Below are positions 22,172-22,410 of a DNA stretch of 22,410 bases, one piece after another; positions within the stretch are counted from its first letter, which is position 1, and each line of letters opens with the position of its first letter. The translations under genes and the position numbers were made by a program. The notes beneath the pieces are model-generated. The model did not search any database. It was not told the DNA's origin and was given only the letters and a program-made list of their open reading frames with translations. The stretch covers positions 1 to 22,410 of the forward strand of contig JADGJH010000285.1 in the NCBI GenBank assembly GCA_027596945.1. The letters are read 5' to 3'. The DNA comes from Physocladia obscura. Lineage: Eukaryota > Chytridiomycota > Chytridiomycetes > Chytridiales > Chytriomycetaceae.

Positions 22172-22234
22172 ATTATACTTTGCTATTTATCATAACGGCG
22201 GTAATGCTATACCTGCTCTCCTTTTTTTGTCACT

Positions 22235-22410
22235 CTATCCTTGATTTTCCAACAATGATGAGTGTCCAGCAACTTCCCCTCCATTAACAAGATTCGCAAT
22301 CGATGCAACAACAGGTCCACCAGCCGTCGAAACCGGCAATTGCTGAGAAGTAACAGCTGTTGCGGGAGATTGCGACAAAATGGGTGGCTGCGGCGGTGGT
22401 GGGGGGGAAG
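22235..22410 (-). CDS. C-terminal end of a Pro/Gln-rich protein, 5' end outside window
   Basis: The minus strand is open from the window edge to a TAG at 22237-22235, encoding 57 residues plus stop. The visible part begins with a polyproline stretch (SPPPPPQPPILSQSP), continues with QQLPVSTAGGPVVASIANLV and ends LLENQG. It is low-complexity, Pro/Gln/Ser/Ala-rich, and shows no domain I can name; such tails are common in transcriptional or actin regulators, but that is not evidence of function. Support for coding: codon-like composition, higher GC than the flanking 22062-22234, and a downstream AATAAA on the same strand. An intron or a different frame cannot be excluded. Confidence 0.5.
   Translation of the reverse strand, partial: SPPPPPQPPILSQSPATAVTSQQLPVSTAGGPVVASIANLVNGGEVAGHSSLLENQG

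Noticed and set aside
1..22410. Search for transposons, long repeats, tRNA/rRNA genes, CRISPR arrays and plasmid-like features.
   Set aside because: No transposase-like frames, terminal repeats, cloverleaf sequences or regularly spaced repeats were recognised by eye on either strand.

Overview
This window is nuclear DNA from a eukaryote, most likely a zoosporic (flagellated) fungus such as a chytrid or close relative. Three things support this. It carries most of an axonemal dynein heavy chain, so the cell builds a motile flagellum. It also carries a Zn2Cys6 zinc-cluster transcription factor of the fungal type and a 161-residue tropomyosin, the length of the short fungal tropomyosins. The genes are AT-rich, packed tightly, and split by many short introns (mostly 46-112 bp, GT-AG). 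All exon structures below were read by hand from splice consensus, reading phase and family conservation; no transcript data were available.

Layout, left to right. (1) 90-11851, plus strand: ten exons encoding the last 3,725 residues of a DNAH1-type inner-arm dynein heavy chain, with the linker, AAA1-AAA6, stalk and C-terminal domain; the N-terminus lies upstream of the window. (2) 11901-12527, plus: a two-exon, 142-residue CoA-binding (YccU-like) Rossmann protein that starts only 49 bp after the dynein stop. Its second exon is strikingly GC-rich. (3) 12870-14009, minus: a five-exon fungal tropomyosin with an 18-base first coding exon and a 455-bp first intron. (4) 14313-15849, plus: a four-exon small heat-shock protein (alpha-crystallin domain) with an unusually long, low-complexity N-terminal extension. 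(5) 15895-18538, minus: a seven-exon GNL1 ortholog, a circularly permuted GTPase of the nucleolar/ribosome-biogenesis class. (6) 18560-22061, plus: a three-exon, 1,109-residue Zn2Cys6 transcription factor whose start codon is only 21 bp from the divergent GNL1 start. (7) 22235-22410, minus: the C-terminal end of a proline-rich protein that continues past the window edge.

The genes do not form a pathway: they serve flagellar motility, the actin cytoskeleton, protein folding, ribosome assembly and transcription. The arrangement is one of compact divergent and convergent pairs (tropomyosin/sHSP and GNL1/zinc-cluster factor divergent; CoA-binding/tropomyosin, sHSP/GNL1 and zinc-cluster factor/proline-rich protein convergent). 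I saw no transposon, tRNA, rRNA, CRISPR array or convincing new multi-gene system. The points most worth a second look are the GC-rich exon, the 21-bp divergent start, the long sHSP extension, introns that repeatedly cut ligand-binding motifs, and splice acceptors preceded by A-tracts.
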